A stretch of 64,000 nt of DNA from Ciona intestinalis (GCF_000224145.3 NW_004190381.2:62001-126000), one strand, 5' to 3'; shown: positions 1 to 12,828, counted from the stretch's first letter. Numbers and translations are program-made. The notes: a model not told the origin generated them from the sequence alone.

Positions 1-3000
1 ACCATCTACCAGCATTGACGGCTACGACACTGTAGCTGGAGACGACAGTCTTTCAAATAACGGAATGTCTGTGGCAGAAGGATCCTCTGTTAGCAAAACA
101 GAAACAGAGGAAAATACAACTGAGACTGAGAACACCAGTACCGAAAGTTCTGATAATGGTATCATGGCTGAAAACAGCAACGTTTCGATGTGGTCGGGAA
201 CCGATTTAAGTGGTTCGACTGCAAATAGTAAAACTGAAAGCAAAGACAGCAGCAAAAATAGCGAACATATATACGACAAAACAAATGACACAGATTCACA
301 AACTTCCACTACAGTGGACAGCAGCACACATCTTGTAAACAATGTTCGAAATCATCAGGCCATTTCGAAAACATCAGCTGCAAAACCCGGTCCGAACAAA
401 TCAATGACCAAAGTTTCATCTCACTTGAATGTCAAACCAAGATTTAGTCTTACGGCTCCTAAGGAACTTGCGGGTTTCCCTGGATCTATTTTAGTTCTAC
501 CCACTAAAGTAGAGCAGAAAGTAACCAAATCTAAAGACGACAAAGAGAGCAGCAATTCTCAGTTCTTCACAGCAGCATCGTCATCTGTTCCCCGCATTAC
601 AAAGTTCTTTGGCTCATGGCAATCTCTGAAAGATGCAAAGCGACCTCGGCCCGTTGGGCTTGAGCGCGATCATTCGACCAGCTTTAAGCTTTCAAAAGTG
701 TACGGCCAAAACGTAATGACCTCAAGCAAGCCAAGTCTCGGGTCCAGTCAGTCCTTATACACAATATCCACATCGGACGAGCTTGATCTGTATGGGGATA
801 AGAAACCTAAAAGAAACAGATTTCCAAAGGGGCTTTTGAAGTCAGGTGCTATGGACTACTCGTCTACCAATGTATCCCAGGTTACTACGTGGTGGGACGA
901 AACCAGCACTGGGGTTACAAGGCAGGAGAGCTGTGAGGAAAATATGCGACCACGACTTGATAAAGACGATGATGAAATACGTGCTCGAGGTACAGAGTTA
1001 GAGGTTGATCGGAACACCAATGCGACGTTGTTGTATCTTCGTGGAGATGGGTTACTTCTTCGGTCAATGCAGGTAAACGACCGAGATAAAGTAGGCAACT
1101 ACAGAAGTCAACAGGACGGGAGGTTACGGTTCGGTAAAGGAAAAGTGGACCCATCTTTACAAGTTATTAAGTGCATGGATTCCGATCATAACAAATTGAC
1201 CATGAAAAGCAGCAAAACTAATCTTCAGAGGCACAACCGACGCATGTGCGACGATCCTCGTTGTGCAAACGAAAAGTGCTCAAGCTCGACTTTAAATTTA
1301 AAAGATCCAGAATGTCCTGCTGGTTATCCATGTAGAGAAATAACACCAGAAGACACTATAACACTGAAAGATGTAAACGATTTGATGAAAAAAAATAAGA
1401 AAAATAGCAATTTGTATAAACCCGATGCAGGCGTGCCGGATGACTTCTGTACAAGGTGCCCACAGCATGAACAGAGATTCTATCCTTATTTTCCGAACTT
1501 GTTTGAAAAGAGGGGACTCGAACCGTTTGCTGAGCGTCTGGTTAATATGGCAATGGTCGAGGGCAAGGAAACTTTTAAACATTATTTCCCGCTTTACACT
1601 GAACAAGATTTGGACGAATTTAACGACAAGTTTTGGTTCAACGCATTGCAACACGGGGTTGCCCGTTACCTCACCGAAGAGTCCATCAATTCTTCGTGGT
1701 TTGATTTGCAGGCTGAACGTCATTTTGACCACATTCTTAGAGGGGAAATAAGAGAGAGGGTTGATGCGGCCATTGCCGACGAATACGCAATAAATTGCAT
1801 CTCGGCTGGTCGTAGAGTCATGATTGTACAGGACTATATTACAAAGAACACACCACCGAAAGACAGTCTTTCTGAAACTGGAAGTGTCGCATCTCGTATC
1901 CCTCTACCTGACGCTCATGATAACAGCAAGTTTATAACATTTGCAACAACAGTGCCGGACGATGAGGAAGAACAAGCAAACAAGCCAGGTCACTACTTTG
2001 TAAAGCGGGACGGAGCAGACGAGGCTCAAATGCTTGTTCCCACCCACCTACCTTCGAAGATTAAAGCCCTAAAAATTGTGCACCGGGTCACCGAAAGGGG
2101 CATTGAAAGGTATCTAAATCCTCCAAGCGTTTATGGAACTGCGTCAGATTCCTCGTTCGGTAGATTAAATGAAATTGAGAGCATTCAATCTAGCGTTGGT
2201 TTAAAAAGAAGCGAGTACACAAACATGACGCTTAAAGGTATAGACAAAAAACCTTTAAATATTTCGATAGGTGAGACGGTTAATGTTGACTCAGATGTGC
2301 AATGTTTGCTGAGCGATATTATTGCTGCTGTTGTTCTGTCAGATGAGCTACAGTTGAACGCGTTCACCTCCAAACCTGGAGCTCAGTTGGCGTACGGTCT
2401 TGCACAAACATTTTCCAACAGGTCGATGCCAAGTAGTTCTATAGGCGACATGATGATTGCTGAGTCTTATAATGATGAACCATATCTCACTGAAGAGGAT
2501 GGCGCAAAAATAACGATTTACAAAATGGTGTGCGCGATTTCTATCTCAGAAGAACTGAGATCAAAAAACTTTACAATTCCTTTGAGTCCGATAATAAAGG
2601 AAGACTCTGATAATAGCAGTCACCACTCGGAGAGCAGCGGAGGAGGAAGCCCCAAACTTTCTTCTGAGGACATACAAGCACAAACTAGCAAGGAGTCTAA
2701 CATTTCTGTAAAGAGTGCGTCTTCCAAAAACTCCAACAATACCTCCCATGGCAGTCAAACAAGCAGGAACTCGGAAAGTGGGATGAGTAATAAAGATTCT
2801 TCAGGGAGTTTAAACAGGTCAGGTTCAATGACGGAAACTTCGTCTAAATCAACTATCAGTCAACAAAACTCAACAGCGTCTGTATCAACTCTTCGTCAAC
2901 AAGATTCAAGATCTTCTAAATTATCACTTCGTCAACAAAATTCAACAACGTCTAAATCAACTCTTCGTCAACGAGATTCAGCAGGGTCTGTATCAACACT

Positions 3001-6000
3001 GCATGAACAAGGTTCTGCAACGTCTAAACTATCTCTCAGTCAACAAGGTTCAACAACTTCTAAATCAACACTCCATCAACAAGACTCTGCAACATCCACT
3101 GCTACGGAAAACTCGGTTAAAACAGGTAGCGCATCATCCGGCTCTACACTAGCCAGTGCGTCTCAAGAATCGAATGCTTCTACAGTAAACTCTTCAGCTA
3201 ATTCAAAGACCGATGCTGGTTCTGCTACAAGTGACGGTGGAGATAATAGTGGCGAAGAAGAGCAAGATGAAACACCTGCTGTTTCCACTCGTGTTCCTAG
3301 CTCAGCAAATCTTGGTTTATTTAAAAGTATTTTAAAAAACGACGAAGATCTTGAAATGCTACTTGCTGACGTCAACCCGAGGCCAATGAAACAACGCATT
3401 AAAAAGTCGTTAAAAAAGTTGTTTAGGTTGATTGTTTCGGGAAAGAAAAACGTAAACAGCAGTTCCTCAAAACCCACTGTGACATTTGATGAGGAAAACC
3501 AAACCTCCACCAAATTAAAGTCGTTGCCACTTTATGAAGATAAGACAAAAGAAGAAATGCAATCTAGGTAAATGTACTTATTATGTCTAAGTTTGCGTGA
3601 CATGGTTCAATATTATGTTTCATTCGATGTCGTTTTGCTGCTAATTTCTTTCTCTTTGCTTTTACTTAATCTGATTTCCGTTGTCGTGTTAAAAGATAAA
3701 TAACAATCTGTTTTATGTAATATAGTAGGGTGGGGGGATGGGACACCTTTTCATTTAATTTACTTGTCCTAATTAGTAGTTTAATAAACATTTAAAGAAA
3801 TATAAATCCGTATTCTCACGACTTCCATAAACCGTTGCTGATTGTTTAAAACACGATCAGGATTTTTGGATATATTATGTGCTGAAGGAGTCTCATTTTC
3901 CCTCACCCTACTATACATATTCTTTACAGACTTGACCACAACGGTGACGAGGCGTGCTGTAGTGGTCTGAACGTTCCTAATACTAAGTGGGAATCATCAT
4001 CGTCTGACTCGTCTCTAAGCATAGACAAGAAGCCTCCTAGCTTCTTTAAAAACCACAATGACAAGTTTTATCCCGGGCCATCAGCTGGTGTTTTAGACTC
4101 TGATAGTTCTGTGAATTCACCAAAGAAAGTGTTCGGCCGTCTTCCCACTGCTATGGTGCAGAAGTTCGGTACCATGGCTAAGCATTTGGTTAGAAGCGAA
4201 GATCGTTCACACCGACAGAGCACTGCACCTTTCCCATCTGCTGCTCGAAGCGACGATGAACTGACAGAAAGTGATTATGTCATTTTCGGAATGGATCCCC
4301 CTGCGAATAATGTTGCTGAAACATCTCAAAGCGATTTGCCTTCACATGTCAGTGCCCTTGATGAAGTCCTTATGGCATACGACACAGATAATTACAGTGT
4401 ACAGTATAGTGAAGCCAGTTTTTCTGGTGATGATTCCAACGTGTATGAAAGAGGTGCCGAGATTTTAGAAAAACTCGTTAACCAAGCTTCGTTGTCATCC
4501 CAGGACAACATAAGTAAAGCTACACCAAACAACATACTGACCGCTGAATACGAATTGGAAGGTTGTAATGAAGATTATGAAAGGTTATCTCTATCAGGTG
4601 ACAAAAACCAATCAACACTTGTTGGTATTGAAGAAAACAGCCTGTCTGAGAATTATGAAGTTTTACCATCTAATCATTCTTATGAATCTGTCCCATCAGG
4701 AATAGAAGCAAGGAAAGAAAAATCTCTTCATCCATCTGGTTTGCCCGTTAGAAACAACAGCGAAACAGATTCGGAATCCGTTTATTCAATCGAATTTCCT
4801 GAAATTCAAAGGGTTGACACGAACCCTATATCGTTGGGGGAAAGCGAGTCAGCCATGTCAATGCGAACGTACTGCGTGGTTGGTAAGGAATGGGATAAGA
4901 TGCAAAGCTCGAATAGCTTGGAGCAAATTTCCGAAGAAAGGGATAAGTGTCGAACTTCCACTTCGTACGAATCGCCTCGAGTCACCATCGGGTATCGTCC
5001 TGATACAAGGGATATTCCAGAGGCGCAAACGGTCGATTCAATATTCACTCCAAGCATTACGATCGGAAAGCGGATACAACGGAAACTGATGGAGCGGGGT
5101 GCAGCTAAGTCTCGACTGACTGACTCGAACATAGACAAAGAAACGTCTAGCCATTTATTCGTGTATGAAGGCGAGGATTACAGTGAGAATACGTGTGAGG
5201 CAAATCGCGAAGATGAACAATTGACGGGGGAGGGCGTATCTGATTTCTTGCAGACTTATTTAAGTAAATCATCATTGCGGAGTGAAATAAATGGCCAAAT
5301 ACGGGAAGGCAATGAAAAGGTTACGTTTGTGGCAACGGCTTGTAACGCTGGTGTTAGCTACGGCGACAACGGTACCGAAGATGGAAGATCTCCACGACCA
5401 CTGCGTGTGGTATGGGAGCTGCCAGAGGAATGCCTCGCAGAATGCGCTTCCATGAAGAAACCATTTGAACTGGTGTTAAAGGGAACACCTCGTGATGTGC
5501 AATGCAATGATGCAGAAGCTTGGGAAATTGCTCGCAAGCATTTTGAACAGAAACCAGATTCCCCCGACTCAGTAGTTGAGAAAACACCAACCCCAACTCC
5601 CGAACCGTCTTTGTCCGACCCCCCTGAACTTGAGCATGTAAATAACCCATCCTCTTATATCGCAGAGACATACGCACTAAAGGACCTGTTTAAGGATTTA
5701 AACGTTGAAGTGGACAATGTTGTGCAAGCTGTTGAAGATACAGGCAGGGATATTAGCATGATACCAACACCAAGAGACCGCGCATGCGCAGTAGCTACTT
5801 ATAAAGACGACAAGAACGGTACGGACGTCCAACCATCAACAGAAGTTTTGGAGAAAAAGTTAGACGTTCTTCAAGACCTAATTAAAGATTATATCAGTCA
5901 AGTGAAGAACGGTCCGGTGCCGTTAGGTGTTGGTGACGCTAAACAAGCAGAAAACGAAGCTGCTTCTGGTTTGAAGACATTTAATTCACGCCTGGGAACC

Positions 6001-9000
6001 AGACAGCCAATAACACGAAGCGGCGCAAGAAGATCTTTCAGCGAAAATGATCGTTCGCTGTCAAAACAACTTGGTTTGTTTACCAGTGTTCGTCCAAGCA
6101 TGCGAGGTGTGAAACGACTACAAAGGTCGGGCGTGAAACAATATTCCTTTCCTGGTGATTCGTCCTTCGCTTACAGATCGCGTGTAAACCTGGATATTAC
6201 CAGCGAAAGCTCTGATTCAACTTATAGAAAAGGGTCGTCTCAATTTTTTAAGTATGCTAGCTCAAAACGAAGCTCAATTGTCAGAAACAGATCACGTACG
6301 GACTCAGATCTAATCAATCGGTTTGGTGTTTCGACATCTATCTCCAGTGATTCTGAGTTTAATTACTCGGATCTTTGCATTGAAAGCGGCGAAGGAGAAT
6401 TAGAGCAAGAAACTAAACTCCATAAAAAGAAACGCTGGTACAAACTGCGTAATAAGGTCCCGTTCTTGCGCAAAACATTACAGCCTTCCACTGGAGTTTG
6501 CGAACCGAGTGCACGCCCCGGGCGCAAAGCAAAACGAGAAACAAGTGATTTTAGAAGAGGTAGAAAGCCTACATCTTGCATACGAAAACGCTCCAAGAAA
6601 CCACGCCACCGGTATAGGGTCAGATTCGAAAGAACTTGTTCGTGCTCGGATAGTGAAAGCGTGTTATCTTGCACACAAGTTAACCAGGATACGAAGGACT
6701 TGCATGATAGTAAGGCTGGTATGAAACCGCAATCTTCAACTGCATTTGCTAGAGAAAACAGTTCTAACAATGGCAATGATCCTTTACGTGATGAAGAAAT
6801 CCCGATAGTTAATAATGTGGTGAATTCTACACCTTTGTATAAGGAATACAAAGATAGCGAAGTAAATCAAGACGCTGACAACAAAATTCCTTCACCGGAA
6901 GAAAGCTTACTTGATGATGAGGAGGACCTTTATCGGAGATTTCCACTATTTTCACCGACCGCATCATCAGGTAATACGAGGCTAGTAAAGAATCCTCCCC
7001 CACGTTATCTGCTACCCGCTAAACATAACAATCAACCCCTAACCCTTAGTGCCCTCTATTGGATAAGCCCAAACTAGCATCCTCTAACTAGTCTAACACT
7101 TTCCACCAGCTTAATGTGCAAAGTACCGATTTATATATGTGGTTCAAAAACTAATCTTATAACGACTCTTTGATACGTGTAGCTTATATAAAACTGTTAC
7201 ACAAACTAGTATACGATAGCGATAACATAGGCTAAATTGCAAATAGACAGCAAAAAAAACAAATCTAATGACGACGGTGCCAGTAAATGTGGTCACAGCC
7301 TTTACGAGAGATACGGCCTACTATTTTTTCCCACTAGCCTAATTTGTAACGTACCGGAGGATTCTTCACTAGTGGCGGTAATTGATTATGGTACATGTGA
7401 TTTAAAAAACTAATCTTATGACTACGACGCTTTAATAAATATAGCTCGGCCTAAATATATGGCGTTTCGTGCAAACCGTTCTGTTTTTTTTTGCGACACC
7501 GAGGGTAGCGATATACGTTTGCGTTTAACTGTTGCGCACACTCATGTACTCACTTCACTAAGGGGTAATAAAATCGATACATTACGTTATTTGCAACCGC
7601 TAAACTGTAACTGATAACACCAAACTACCAACCTGTAACACTTTCCACCAGTTTAATCTGTATCGTACCGAAGGATTCTTCATATAACGTACAAAGCAGG
7701 TCATGTTATTGATATATACGGCTAGGTTATAGGTAGCAACTACGGCACTATGCTATACTGGCAATGCACATTACACATACAGAACTGCGCAACAACAGTA
7801 TATTGCATCTAGCAACATGAAATGAACTGACTCAACAACAACTGACAATCAGCGCCATGAGAAAAAAGCACCGACGTCAATTCAAACTTGCAGCACAAAA
7901 AGCGGGAATTTGATAATAATGATAATTCCGTGGCAGTGCACACACTGCATGCAGAAACACACACGACTGCCTAGATAAGTATGCTAAACATTGAAACGTC
8001 TGTCATACAACGATATATACACAAATATACATTTCTCACACCAAAACAACTCATAAAAAGCACCGAATATTCAAACCACATAGGAGTATCGCATATGTGG
8101 AGTTAGGCATACAGCAATTAGTTGAATGTAAACCTACAAATTATAGGATAGAATAACACAACAAATATAGGATAGAGTTAGAAACACGCAAGCGATGGAT
8201 TGAAAACATTAAACAAAATACTGACAACTAGTGCTTTGGGCGTAACTCGCGAGCAGTATCACTTCTTTACGGCGACAGGATTTTGGGTGTTTTTCTTGCG
8301 TTCTTTTACGAACGTGGAAATCTTTTTACTATAAGCATACACTATATACGCAGCTGCCTATTTAGTTCATTATTACGGCACAATAGCGTTTTATATGCAA
8401 ATATGTTCATTACATTTTACATTTAAATTAAAAGGTGCAACAGCCAAATGTATTGCGAGTCCTATTGAACCGACAAAGCAGTTTTCCTGTCGCAATCTAA
8501 TTCACGGTGGTATAACTGTCGTACCAAGATCGCCATCGTACATATCGGCACACTTGAGAACGAATCAGCCAAACGAGTCAGTTCAGTTGACAGTGCCTTT
8601 ACTGCGAGAATACTTTGAGGACTTGAAATCGGTAAGCTGAATAAACTATCATATAAAGTTATAAATTATCGATTAAATGCATTGCCTGCTCTAAAGTTCG
8701 CTAGTAACTTGAAACAGAACACTCGTGTTATAACGACTGTCGTTTTCCAGCCACGCGTGGATAAAACAAGTTACATTCATTCGATAAAATTTATATATTA
8801 TGTCTATTTAAAGTACGCGTCTCTATAGGTCTCTAAAAAGACATGCGCCACGTCACTAAACAAGTCTGCTAGCATATACGTCATCTGCTAACCACTAGCC
8901 TAATCTGTAACGCTAGGGTGGATTTTTCACTGATGTCCAATCATTAAAGATCATATAGGAAAAAGGTACTTTTTTCGGGAACAGAATAAGTCTATTACCC

Positions 9001-12000
9001 CAAACACCCGGACTTTTTGTTTATATACGTCAATTTAAATTTGGCTACCAGTATATCATAATATGTAACGACCGAAGTAACTATAGCTTCCGTTTTTAAT
9101 GATTCGACTCAATGTTTGGCTTCTGTGTTCAGGAAAATTTATCCGGCGTTGGTGGGGGGAACACTGTCACTGGAGAGGCAACAACGTCGACAGAAATATC
9201 TCAAAAAGCTTCGGAAATTTCGAACGACAGCGACAGTATGTCACTTGATCAAAATCCACGAACTGTTAAACTTTCGGGGGAAAATACACTAGCGCCGCAT
9301 CCTTCTTCGGGAAAAACAATTATCCTCGTTCATAGAGGAATGGACCCCCCTCCTAAGTCTTCTGAGGAGTCGGTTACGGAAGAGCCTGCTAGGAAAAAAA
9401 GGGAGGATGTTGCAAAGACGGATCGGCGGGAGTCTCGGGTCAGGGAACAGCCACATACCTCCTTTGAGCCAAACACACAGAAGACTTCGAGTAGATATGA
9501 AGAGCATTTTAAAGAAGAAAGGCGTAAAAGTGTCAAGCCAGAAGACAGGCGTAAAAGTGTCGTGCCAGAAGACAGGCGTAAAAGTGTTGTGCCAGAAGAC
9601 AGGCGTAAAAGTGTCATGCCGGAAGACAGGCGTAAAAGTGTCGTAACAGAAGAAAAACGACTAAGCATCATGCCATTCGAGTTAAAACTCGACGAGCCCC
9701 AACACGTTTACCACGAATACGAAATGCCTGAAAACATCCAAAAAGTGCCTTTTGTACCAAAGGTGGCAGAGCGAAGATATAAGGATGATAACAGGCGGAC
9801 GCCATCAGTACCCATGGTTGATGACGTTACTGTGAGAAGACAAAACTGTTGCACGCTTGAACAGGCACACACTTCTACAAGAAGAGCAAAGGCACACAAC
9901 GACGCACAGAGCGCTTACGACTTTATCGAAGGTTTGCCCATTTCTCCCCAAGCAACGCCGCGTTGTCGACGGCGAAACATAAAAAGTGGTTTTAGGCCGA
10001 TTCCCAAAAAGACACCGATTAGGTCCATTCCTTTTGATGGGTCTGAGGAAGATTCCAGCGACTCTTTACCAACGAAATCTAATTTCCGTCACACTCAAGA
10101 TACACATCGCCCCACTCTTCATAAAAATTGTCACTCCGTAAGCATAGGTGGGTCATCTCTCACTTCCCGTAATGCCGTACACAGACTTCGTGGCTGGAGA
10201 CGGCTTGACAGTTCATGCCAAAATCGTGCCCAGCCAGGGCGACGGAAAAGAGCGATTTCCGAGCAGTCTGCAGTCGGGTGTAATGCAATGCAAAGGCATG
10301 CAGAAGACGAGCGACATTTATCAGCGAGAAGCAGAGCAACTAGCGAAGAACCCGCTCATAGAATGGGAAGACGCACCGAGTTCTGTCCTCACAAATTAAC
10401 ACAGGGCTGCCAGGCCAACCACGAGCGTGAACTAACACAAGACACCTCATGGATTGATTCCATAAATTTTCTCCGCGGGATTCCAGAACAGCAAGGAATT
10501 CTACATACGCGGCACAACCCTGTACAAAAAACTTTAACTTTTAAAGAAGGTGAGCGCAATTAGGAACCTATGATTTCATCTGAATTTATTGTGGTTATCA
10601 TGATACAAGTATCAAAGCTGTTATAGTTTTGAAGTCACATATTTCACAAAATTGTTTTTAAGCACTGAGCTTATATCTTTCAGAATTTGTAATGTTTGTT
10701 AAAAACAAACGTTTATTCTGCCATACAGCGAGCCTTCAGTGTTTGTGTAGCGGTTCAAACTCAGAACTTCACGACCACAACTTCGCGATCCGCTGTTGTT
10801 AATTGTTAAAAAACAATTAAAAGTATAAAATATTACAATAATATGCGCCAACGATATCAATACAACAATACAAGTACTGTAGGGCTACATTAATAACAAG
10901 AGTCAGGTTTGTTTAGTTTTCTAAATTTGTGTGTTTTATTACCACCAGCCAACGGATCGATCCGGAAGGCAGGTTGTTCCTCCAGTTGTCCTACAACCCT
11001 CGCATCGAGATCAACTACAGTAAAAGTTGGTCGTTCCAGTTGCAACGAATGTTGTGAAGGCTGTTGCAACGGTGGGTGTATATAAGCAATGCTGAAGGGG
11101 ATAGGGTGTCTTTGTTAACACCGGGCATGAGAAGTATGAAACAGAACATCAATGTTATAATGACTGTCGTTGCCCCGCCATGCGAGGATAAACAAGTTAC
11201 ATACGTGGTAACTTGTAAGCGGGCACGAGGTGTATGAAACAGAACACACATGTTGTAACAAATGTCGTTGCCCCGCCATGCAAGGATAAATAAGTTACAT
11301 ATGTAGTAACTTGTAAGCGGGCACAAACTGTATGAAACAAAACACCCGTGTTATAACGACTGCCATTTTCCAAAACACGCGATGAAAAAGAAAGAAAAAC
11401 AAATAAAACTAGATTCATTCCTTACTATCAGGCACCTTTTTTACAGAAACAGAATGGCGAACGAATCCACACGAACAGAGGGCTGGCAAGTCACCATCAC
11501 GACTTCGGTAAGTCATGGGCGATTTATGTTAAGTACTATACATCATATCACATTTCACGTTACTCACTATGTTTGGATCTGACACTTCAAAATACGTAAC
11601 AGACAAAATCAAGTCAAACAAATTGTATAATGAACGATATGTATAGTAGGATGGGGAAAGATGGGACACTTTTTCATTCAGATTTAAGGAGTTATAAACC
11701 GTAACCTCACGACTCCCATAGATCATTGTTAATTGTTTAAAACATGATCAGAATATTTGGATATTATGAGCTAAAGGTGTCCCATCTTCCCCCACCCTAC
11801 TATATATTTCGCTCAAATTGCATCTTCTTGCATTCAAATAGAAAGATTACATTTCGTGTTCTTAGCACCAGATCCTTACTGTTTTTCTTTACACAAGAAT
11901 CGTTCAACTCTATTAGCACCAGATTAGGGTCAAATTCGTGAAATTTATAGTGACGCACTATGTTTATTTCATAACCAATACAGTTGCCGTGGAATCCATA

Positions 12001-12828
12001 TTGATTAGTTCACACGCCAAGTAGAGTGTTATATAGTTGTATATGGTTGGTGGCCAAGGTTGAGTGAAATATATTAATCCGACAGTGATAGGCGTGGTTA
12101 AGGTCGCATTTACGTGGCTGAGTCGGAACCATTCGTGTATTACGCAACTTCCAAGATGGCGTTACGCAATTTCTATTACAGTAGAGTGGGGAAAGGTAGA
12201 ACACCTTTTCATTCTATTTTCTTATTTATTTGGTAGTGAACAAAGAACATTCAAATAATTATAAAACCGTATCCTCGCGACCCTATATACAGTAGGGTGA
12301 GGGAAAAAGGCACACCTTTACCACATAATATCCAACATATCGTGTTTTAAACAATTAACAACGGTCTATGGGAGTCGTGAGGATACGGTTTTATAATTAT
12401 TTGAATGTTCTTTGTTTACCGCCAAATGGGACGAGAAAATGAATGAAAATATGTCCTGTATTACCCCTCCCTACTATAAGCTTTGTCTAACGCCACATAA
12501 AGGGATTTAATTCAAGATAATTTGACAATTTCCCAGGCAAACTTGGAAACTGTTGTCCAGTAAATCCTCATTACAATCTGTTCATCGTATCGGCAGCGAG
12601 ACGCTTTCAAGGTTGTGGCAAAACGTCAGACCGTCTGCCTCTCTTTCGTCACAAGGGTCGTATCCAGGACACGAGTGCCCGCATTCTCATTCTCGCGTGT
12701 CGACGATGGCGGCCAATACTGTGACGTCACTCACTGACGCCTTTGTTCGAATCGTTGCCGTGGTAACGGTGTTGTACTTCGTATTACATGAAAACATATT
12801 CCTAATGGAGGGGGAACCGCCCACGTAA
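1..12828 (+). CDS. Giant Ser-rich tail-anchored protein, 3' part (at least 2,895 aa), unrecognised family
   Basis: I join exons 1-3567 (open upstream, so partial), 3930-6970, 8444-8631, 9133-10549, 10949-11071, 11447-11507 and 12537-12828. Every junction has GT/AG borders and matching phase, and the lengths sum to a whole number of codons. The first exon holds acidic/Ser-rich sequence, a more globular Cys-containing region (about 1230-1850), a second ordered stretch (about 2250-2560) and 12-residue Ser/Gln repeats. The second exon is Ser-rich, with a basic patch containing RVRF at 6616-6627. The fourth has tandem RRKSV repeats. The last ends in a hydrophobic segment (FVRIVAVVTVLYFVL) followed by a short tail ending EGEPPT, consistent with a C-tail anchor. 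The AATAAA at 12828-12833 overlaps the stop. I do not recognise the family. A signalling scaffold on an internal membrane is inference. Individual short exons (10949, 11447) are the least certain. Confidence 0.72.
2858..3097 (+). repeat. In-frame 36-bp coding repeats (12-residue Ser/Thr/Gln units)
   Basis: Nearly seven degenerate 12-residue units alternate blocks such as STLRQQDS and KLSLRQQNS. They lie inside the first exon of the large gene and keep its frame, so the repeat expands a disordered Ser-rich region without breaking the protein. Confidence 0.85.
3721..3915 (+). mobile_element. ~190-bp inverted-repeat MITE, copy 1
   Basis: Starts TATAGTAGGGTGGGG and ends CCCTCACCCTACTATA, with the common central sequence (ATAAATCCGTATTCTCACGA). 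It fills much of the 3568-3929 intron of the large gene and ends only 14 bases before the acceptor. Confidence 0.85.
7078..8443. repeat. Intron with dispersed local direct repeats
   Basis: Most of the 6971-8443 intron of the large gene. A unit with CACTTTCCACCAG / TAATNTGTAACGTACCG and GGATTCTTCACT recurs near 7085-7210, 7320-7450, 7625-7690 and, in the next intron, 8890-8960. No ORF or RNA gene is visible. The rest is AT-rich unique sequence. Confidence 0.5.
8700..8785 (+). repeat. ~100-bp GTAAC palindromic-end repeat, copy 1
   Basis: Begins near GTAACTTGAAACAGAACAC, passes through TTATAACGACTGTCGTTTTC and ends ACAAGTTACATTCATTC. Its ends are inverted (GTAACTTG / CAAGTTAC). It lies in an intron of the large gene. 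Confidence 0.65.
9516..9648 (+). repeat. Five 27-bp coding repeats (RRKSV units)
   Basis: Five near-identical nine-residue units (RRKSVVPED type) lie in the fourth exon of the large gene. Each contains Arg-Arg-Lys-Ser, which fits the basophilic (PKA-like, R-R-x-S) phosphorylation consensus. The units differ by only a few bases, so the array expanded recently or is homogenised. Confidence 0.88.
11120..11375 (+). repeat. Tandem array of about three GTAAC repeats
   Basis: Three head-to-tail units of about 100 bp, each with GCGGGCACGAGGTGTATGAA, a TTATAACGACTGTCGTT-like core and CAAGTTACATACGTGGTAAC junctions. They lie in the 11072-11446 intron of the large gene. Confidence 0.75.
11642..11805 (+). 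mobile_element. MITE copy 2
   Basis: TATAGTAGGATGGGGAAAG at the left and CCCCCACCCTACTATATA at the right. Slightly shortened. In the last intron of the large gene. Confidence 0.85.
12178..12288 (+). mobile_element. MITE copy 3, truncated
   Basis: Left half only. It runs from GTAGAGTGGGGAAAGG to the central CCGTATCCTCGCGAC, where the next inverted copy begins. Confidence 0.8.
12285..12478 (-). mobile_element. MITE copy 4, reversed and abutting copy 3
   Basis: Reads CAGTAGGGTGAGGGAAAAAG then ACATAATATCCAACATATCG and ends CCTCCCTACTATA. With copy 3 it forms a large hairpin-capable palindrome only 58 bases before the last coding exon of the large gene. Confidence 0.85.

Noticed and set aside
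6971-7077. Read-through of the 3930 exon to a stop at 7077 as the gene's end
   Set aside because: A CAG|GTAATA donor at 6971 and an exact phase match to the 8444 exon favour splicing. The read-through tail has no recognisable content. Kept only as a possible alternative end.
9330-9671. Minus-strand Leu/Ser repeat frame
   Set aside because: Antisense shadow of the RRKSV coding repeats.
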